From contig JACKAV010000006.1 in NCBI GenBank assembly GCA_020634895.1, positions 260,907 to 324,906 on the forward strand: a stretch of DNA of 64,000 bases, read 5' to 3'. The position numbers and the translations under genes are program-made. The notes beneath the pieces are model-generated. The model ran no database searches. It was given only the letters and a program-made list of their open reading frames with translations, and was not told the origin of the DNA. Numbering within the stretch: the stretch's first letter is position 1; each line of letters starts with the position of its first letter. The stretch is from Anaerolineales bacterium. GTDB taxonomy: Bacteria > Chloroflexota > Anaerolineae > Anaerolineales > Villigracilaceae. This document shows, in pieces, positions 59,607 through 64,000 of the stretch.

Positions 59607-61049
59607 ATGACGCCTACCTCTATTGACTTTTACACCATCATTCCATATCTCATCCTCACGGTTTGGGCATGTGTGTTGTTGATCGTCGACCTCTTCATTC
59701 CAAGAGGGCGCAAAGGCATCACAGCGTTTCTTGCCGCTTTGGGTCTTGCCGTTTCGCTTGGCTATTCCATCACACAGATTGGGCTCGAAAGGTCCGGCTT
59801 CGACGGTATGATCTCGCTCGACGGTTTTTCGACCTTCGCCAACATCCTTTTGCTTTCAAGCGGCTTGTTCGGCGTTGCCCTCGCCTACGGATACACACAA
59901 CGCATGGGCATCCATCGCGGCGAGTATTACACCCTCCTGCTGTTCAGCGTCACCGGCATGATGCTCATGGCGCAAGCCAACGACCTCATCATCGTCTTCC
60001 TCGCGCTCGAACTGCTTTCCATCCCGCTCTACGTCCTCTCCGCCATCTCCCGCAAATTGCAATCGGAAGAATCCGGCGTCAAATACTTTTTACTCGGCGC
60101 CTTCGCCAGCGGATTTGTAGTCTACGGAACGGCTTTGGTCTTCGGCGCGACGGGATCCACGAACCTGTCCGTGATCTTCCTTCAAGCCGCCTCTGGCGTG
60201 ACCTCGGGACTGCTCCTCACCATTGGGGCTGCGCTTTTGCTGGTGGGGTTTGGCTTCAAAGTTGCCGCCGCTCCCTTCCACATGTGGACTCCTGATGTCT
60301 ACCAGGGCGCGCCGACTTCCGTCACTGCCTTTATGGCGGCGGGAGCGAAGATCGCCGGTTTTGTGGCGTTGTTCCGTGTATTCAGCACCGCTTTCCCAGC
60401 CATCGCCTCCGACATGACCGATGTCCTCTGGGCGCTTTCCGCGCTGACCATGATCGTCGGTAATCTCGTTGCGCTTTCCCAGACGAATATCAAGCGTCTG
60501 TTGGCATACTCTGCCATTGCTCATGCGGGGTATATCCTCATGGCGTTCGTCCCGTATGGAGATGAAAAGGTTGCCCCTACTGCAGTTGCAGCCGGATTGT
60601 TCTACCTTGTGGCGTATGCGGTCAGCAACTTTGGCTCATGGGGTGTGGTCATTGCGCTTGAAAAAGCCGAAGGCAAGGGACTCGAACTTGATGATTATGC
60701 CGGGCTTGCGAAGAAATACCCTGCGCTTGCCGTTGCCATGACCATCTTCATGCTTTCCCTCATTGGTTTCCCGCCAACTCTCGGCATGGTGGGGAAGTTC
60801 TACCTCTTCCGCTCCGCCATCGATGGCGGCTTTACCGGGTTGGCTCTGATCGGTGTGATCACCTCCCTGATCTCTGCATACTACTATCTGCGCGTGGTCG
60901 TCAACATGTATATGAAGGAAGGCGACCCGGAAGTCGAGCGCGAACCCTGGCTTGGCTTCACCACTTCCTTTACGGCTGTTGTGACGGTGGCAGTGAGTTT
61001 TGTCCCGCAATTCCTGTTCCTGCTCGCTTATACGGCGGTGTTGAGGTAA
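59607..61049 (+). CDS. nuoN: NADH-quinone oxidoreductase subunit N
   Basis: A 480-residue antiporter-like subunit. ILLIVDLFIPRGRKG-type N-terminus, FLALELLSIPLYVLSAISRK (conserved Glu), GFGFKVAAAPFHMWTPDVYQ (conserved Lys), GAPTSVTAFMAAGAKIAGF, NIKRLLAYSAIAHAGYILMA and SLIGFPPTLGMVGKFYLF are all diagnostic of NuoN. It ends the complex I operon; a tRNA gene with its own promoter follows. Confidence 0.96.
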   Translation: MTPTSIDFYTIIPYLILTVWACVLLIVDLFIPRGRKGITAFLAALGLAVSLGYSITQIGLERSGFDGMISLDGFSTFANILLLSSGLFGVALAYGYTQRMGIHRGEYYTLLLFSVTGMMLMAQANDLIIVFLALELLSIPLYVLSAISRKLQSEESGVKYFLLGAFASGFVVYGTALVFGATGSTNLSVIFLQAASGVTSGLLLTIGAALLLVGFGFKVAAAPFHMWTPDVYQGAPTSVTAFMAAGAKIAGFVALFRVFSTAFPAIASDMTDVLWALSALTMIVGNLVALSQTNIKRLLAYSAIAHAGYILMAFVPYGDEKVAPTAVAAGLFYLVAYAVSNFGSWGVVIALEKAEGKGLELDDYAGLAKKYPALAVAMTIFMLSLIGFPPTLGMVGKFYLFRSAIDGGFTGLALIGVITSLISAYYYLRVVVNMYMKEGDPEVEREPWLGFTTSFTAVVTVAVSFVPQFLFLLAYTAVLR

Positions 61050-61055
61050 TTTTAT

Positions 61056-61083
61056 TTGACAACATTCCTCAATGCGGTATAAT
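61056..61083 (+). promoter_or_regulatory. Promoter of tRNA-Lys
   Basis: Consensus TTGACA (61056-61061) and TATAAT (61078-61083) with a 16-nt spacer, 16 bp before the tRNA. Confidence 0.86.
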
Positions 61084-61099
61084 ATCGCCCGCACGAAAT

Positions 61100-61174
61100 G
61101 GCTCCGTAGCTCAATGGCAGAGCAGTTGCCTCTTAAGCAATTGGTTGAGGGTTCAAATCCCCCCGGAGTCACCA
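61100..61174 (+). tRNA. tRNA-Lys (anticodon CTT)
   Basis: Cloverleaf with acceptor GGCTCCG/CGGAGTC (one G-U), D arm GCTC/GAGC, anticodon stem GTTGC/GCAAT and loop CTCTTAA (anticodon CTT), T arm GAGGG/CCCCC-type with TTCAAAT, discriminator A and an encoded CCA. Confidence 0.94.
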
Positions 61175-61176
61175 TC

Positions 61177-61205
61177 AAAAGCCCGACATATGTCGGGCTT
61201 TTTTT
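61177..61205 (+). terminator. Terminator of tRNA-Lys
   Basis: GCCCGACATATGTCGGGC is a perfect palindrome flanked by AAAA and seven T residues, immediately after the tRNA. Confidence 0.88.
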
Positions 61206-61301
61206 GATTCGATAAATTTGGAGATTATGTTAGAATTTCGCAACTTAACAGCCCTTATATGAAGAATTCAATACAGATTTGGTTTTCATTTTTTAGAGTT
61301 A

Positions 61302-62573
61302 ATGGAGAATGCAAATTTGAGAGAGAAAACAGAACGGGTAGTGATAACGGGGATGGGTGTTGCCAGTCCCTTAGGTTGCAGTCTGGATGAGTTTTGGAGC
61401 GGACTGCTTGCGGGGCGCTCTGGAGTGGGGTCTTTGGACGGGAGCATTTTTTCAGGATTACCTTCGAAAATAGGTGCAATGGTGTGGGGATATGATGAAG
61501 CGCAATACTTCGAAAGCAAGGAAGCGAGACGGATGAGCCGCTCATCTCAACTGGGTTTGGTTGCCGCAGAACAGGCGGTTGCAAATTCAGGTTTGGACAG
61601 GGACAATGTCGACCCCACTGGAGTGGGAGTGTTTGTCGGCAGCTCAATTGGCGGTTACAGCGCATCGGAAGCCTTTTTCAAAAAATTTTACGAGGATAAT
61701 CGCCTAAGCCCATTTACCATTCCCATCTCGATGAACGTTGGACCCGGTTCCAATATTTCCATCAAGTACGGTTTTCAGGGTCCGCTTGTGGATGTGGACG
61801 CCGCATGTTCGACTGCTGCGCATTCCATCGGTTACGCCTTCAATATGATTCGCAACGGGAATTTGGATATCGCCGTATCAGGCGCATCGGACTCGCCGTT
61901 CTCACCCGCAGTGGTCGGCGCGTGGATGGCGCTCCATGCGATGTCCACGCGAGAGGATTGCCCCGCGGAAGCCTGCCGCCCGTTCAGCGCTGACAGGGAC
62001 GGCATGGTTCTGGGTGAAGGATCAGGCATCGTCGTGTTGGAGGCGGAGAGTCATGCGCTTAAGCGCGGCGCATCCATCCTGGCGGAAGTCAAAGGGTATG
62101 GAGCCAGCGCAGACAGCAGTCATCTGACTCAGCCCACTCAAAAAGGACCGGCGCTTGCGATGCGGCGTGCGTTATCCGATGCGGGTTTGGGCTTGGAGGA
62201 TGTTGATTACATCAACGCGCATGCCACTGCCACGAAGTGGAACGATATGAACGAAACGAAAGCGATCAAGGAAGTTTTTGGAGATCGTGCATATAAGATA
62301 CCGGTTTCTGGAAATAAAGCCGCGTTGGGACATTCGATTGCAGGGAGCGGCGCGCTCGAGTTGATCGGATGTGTGCTTTCATTGCGCGATCAGATCGTGC
62401 CGCCGACGATCAATTACAAAGTACCCGACCCCGAATGTGACCTGGATTATGTGACCGAAGGCCGTAGGGAAGTGCCGCTGAAAAACATCATGAGCAATTC
62501 TTTCGCATTCGGAGGAAGTAATGCCGTGTTGGTTGTGGGGACATATGAACCCAATATTGAGAACATCAAATAA
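61302..62573 (+). CDS. fabF: Beta-ketoacyl-ACP synthase II-type condensing enzyme
   Basis: A 423-residue thiolase-fold ketosynthase. VVITGMGVASPLGCSLDEFW opens it; the active-site triad is C169 (VDAACSTAAHS), H307 (INAHATATKWND) and H344 (ALGHSIAGSGALE). FGGSNAVLVV closes it. The family extends fatty acyl chains; because no other fab gene is adjacent, a specialised role (for example polyunsaturated or secondary lipid synthesis) cannot be excluded. ATG 61302 precedes the conserved start closely. Length is normal for FabF. Confidence 0.88.
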   Translation: MENANLREKTERVVITGMGVASPLGCSLDEFWSGLLAGRSGVGSLDGSIFSGLPSKIGAMVWGYDEAQYFESKEARRMSRSSQLGLVAAEQAVANSGLDRDNVDPTGVGVFVGSSIGGYSASEAFFKKFYEDNRLSPFTIPISMNVGPGSNISIKYGFQGPLVDVDAACSTAAHSIGYAFNMIRNGNLDIAVSGASDSPFSPAVVGAWMALHAMSTREDCPAEACRPFSADRDGMVLGEGSGIVVLEAESHALKRGASILAEVKGYGASADSSHLTQPTQKGPALAMRRALSDAGLGLEDVDYINAHATATKWNDMNETKAIKEVFGDRAYKIPVSGNKAALGHSIAGSGALELIGCVLSLRDQIVPPTINYKVPDPECDLDYVTEGRREVPLKNIMSNSFAFGGSNAVLVVGTYEPNIENIK

Positions 62574-62584
62574 TTTATCAAACT

Positions 62585-64000
62585 GTGCCGAATAAAAAAA
62601 TAGTTTCCCTCGCGATCTTTATTCTGACGCTCGGCTTTTATATTTACACGCTTGCGCCGTCCCTTGCATGGGGCGATGGGACCAAACTGCAGGGTGATGC
62701 CGTTGCGGGCGAGTCGTTCATTTTGGCGGAGATGCCGAAGGGACAATTCAACCCCGACCCTTATATCTATTCGCGGGTGGGCGTGGCGGCATGGGATCAT
62801 CCTTTGTACATCATTTTGGGGAATCTGCTGGTAAGGTCATTCCCGCTTGCAGACCCGCTTTGGCTGATAAATTTTTTCTCCGCTTTGTTCGGCGCTGCTT
62901 CGATCACACTCGTCTTTCTTCTTTGTTATCGATATACCAATTCGTTTATCGCTTCCATAATCGCCAGCCTATCGCTGGCGGTTTCGCATACGTTTTGGTG
63001 GCATTCCTCTTCGCCTGAAGTTTATACGTTATTTGCCTTCCTGCTTTTAATGAGTCTTTTTTTCTACGAGCGTTTCGAAGACACCGGCAAAAATTCCTTC
63101 CTTGTTTACAGCGCCTTCTTTTTAGGCTTGGCGGCGTCGAATCATTTGATGGCATTTCTCGCCTTCTTTGCGCTGGTGTTTTATCTTTTTCTTTCAGGCA
63201 GTCTCAAACAGATTTCCATTTCAAAATTTCGCAGCCTGCTCTTCCCGCTTCTCGGATTTATTCTTGGGTTCATGGTTTACATCATCCAATTCATCCGAGT
63301 GTGGCGGAGCATTCCGCTTAGCGGGTTGCTGGGTCCGGTGGTCGGCACGGCGTTCGTCAGCAATTTGAAGTTCACTCCTGCGTCATTGGGTGTGAGCTTC
63401 GTATCCTACTTTTTCTTTTTGCTGGCGCAGTTCGGTCTGGTTGGAATTATCTTCGGCAGTCTGGGGCTTCGACAGGCTTTTCGTTCGGATGATTTGCGTC
63501 TGCGAAAAGTTATTGCCTTGTGGATCGTATATACGATATTTGGGATTCTCTACATGGTGACGGATCAATTCGCTTTTTTCCTGTCCTCCCATGTGTTTTG
63601 GGCGATATTAATGGGCATCGGCTCAGACTACGCCTTGGGTTTGCTCCCACCCAAAAAGCGGATTCTCCCCTGGGGCATCCTCGCCGCCCTGCTTGTGGCG
63701 ACGCCTTTCTTCTATAACGCCGCGCCGACTCTTCTGGAAAATAACGGCATCAATGATGACACTATCGGAATCCCAAAGGTCGGCATCGGCGTCCGCGACG
63801 GTTTGGCGTATTACCTCAACCCGTATAAGCGTGGAGATTACGACGCCTATAATTTCGGCTCCAGTACCATCACAAGCCTTGAACCCAATTCGGTCGTGAT
63901 CGCGGAATGGTACACCGATACTGACGAATATTTCGTTTTGCGCTATTTCAGCAAAGTCCGCGGCGTTCGCTCGGACGTGTCCGTTTTGGGATGGCCCACA
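62585..64000 (+). CDS. DUF2723 polytopic membrane protein, cut by the window end
   Basis: From a GTG at 62585 the frame is open for 472 codons to the window edge. It begins VPNKKIVSLAIFILTLGFYI, then YTLAPSLAWGDGTKLQGDAV, DHPLYIILGNLLVRSFPLAD and SHTFWWHSSSPEVYTLFAFL. At least eight hydrophobic helices follow. This is the DUF2723 (TMEM260-like) pattern, related to GT-C glycosyltransferases using lipid-linked sugars, with an acidic residue in the first large loop (GDG, DAVAGE). The C-terminal soluble part is only beginning at the edge. The start codon is uncertain because no good ribosome-binding site is seen. Confidence 0.82.
   Translation, partial: MPNKKIVSLAIFILTLGFYIYTLAPSLAWGDGTKLQGDAVAGESFILAEMPKGQFNPDPYIYSRVGVAAWDHPLYIILGNLLVRSFPLADPLWLINFFSALFGAASITLVFLLCYRYTNSFIASIIASLSLAVSHTFWWHSSSPEVYTLFAFLLLMSLFFYERFEDTGKNSFLVYSAFFLGLAASNHLMAFLAFFALVFYLFLSGSLKQISISKFRSLLFPLLGFILGFMVYIIQFIRVWRSIPLSGLLGPVVGTAFVSNLKFTPASLGVSFVSYFFFLLAQFGLVGIIFGSLGLRQAFRSDDLRLRKVIALWIVYTIFGILYMVTDQFAFFLSSHVFWAILMGIGSDYALGLLPPKKRILPWGILAALLVATPFFYNAAPTLLENNGINDDTIGIPKVGIGVRDGLAYYLNPYKRGDYDAYNFGSSTITSLEPNSVVIAEWYTDTDEYFVLRYFSKVRGVRSDVSVLGWPT

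Overview
The window reads as a chromosomal segment of a Chloroflexota bacterium, most likely class Anaerolineae. This is inferred from gene content and protein style: a LysW-type lysJ-lysK pair, an ilv-leu operon carrying both leuA and cimA, a fused glycyl-tRNA synthetase, a complete nuoA-N operon, a DUF2723 membrane protein and many dispersed palindromic repeats. No 16S rRNA gene is present, so the placement is not proven. Most genes are on the + strand and tightly spaced. Coding GC is moderate; the 29.7-36.8 kb stretch is visibly AT-rich.

Layout. 0-5.4 kb: mixed accessory genes, mainly on the minus strand (SDR fragment, glycosyltransferase, RibD-like reductase, toroid protein, DUF6194), with a DUF2975/HTH module and the remnant of a second copy. 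5.5-8.4 kb: STAS protein, then a candidate Arg-codon leader peptide and terminator before lysJ-lysK. 8.5-21.6 kb: branched-chain amino acid operon ilvD-ilvB-ilvN-ilvC-leuA-(54-aa ORF)-leuC-leuD-cimA-leuB-ilvE. It is preceded by a 33-codon leader peptide in which 16 residues are Leu, Ile or Val, with a terminator and a competing antiterminator pairing. 21.7-27.6 kb: rpsB-tsf-pyrH-frr-uppS-cdsA-glpX (translation, UMP, ribosome recycling, lipid precursors, gluconeogenesis). 27.6-29.7 kb: tRNA-Asn, a 56-aa membrane protein, a UPF0173 hydrolase and a STAS/SpoIIAA-like protein.

29.7-36.8 kb: an accessory island of repeated TIR-domain genes joined to transmembrane segments and formylglycine-generating-enzyme-like (FGE-like) or SH3-like domains. 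A REP-associated transposase (RAYT) and its REP repeats interrupt it. Almost every gene here is frame-broken. Many breaks lie at homopolymers and some compensate one another, so long-read indel error and true decay must be separated before calling these pseudogenes. 37-40 kb: glyQS fusion with two compensating frame breaks and three in-frame palindromic repeat insertions. 40.4-46.1 kb: a cadherin-like/sortase surface protein, dnaG and rpoD. 46.3-61.0 kb: nuoABCDEFGHIJKLMN, encoding complex I. 61.1-64 kb: tRNA-Lys, a FabF-type ketosynthase and the start of a DUF2723 protein running off the window.

Strongest leads: the branched-chain operon attenuator, the candidate arginine attenuator on lysJ-lysK, palindromic repeats spliced in frame into lysK, glyQS and the RAYT's own gene, and the TIR/FGE-like/SH3-like cluster.
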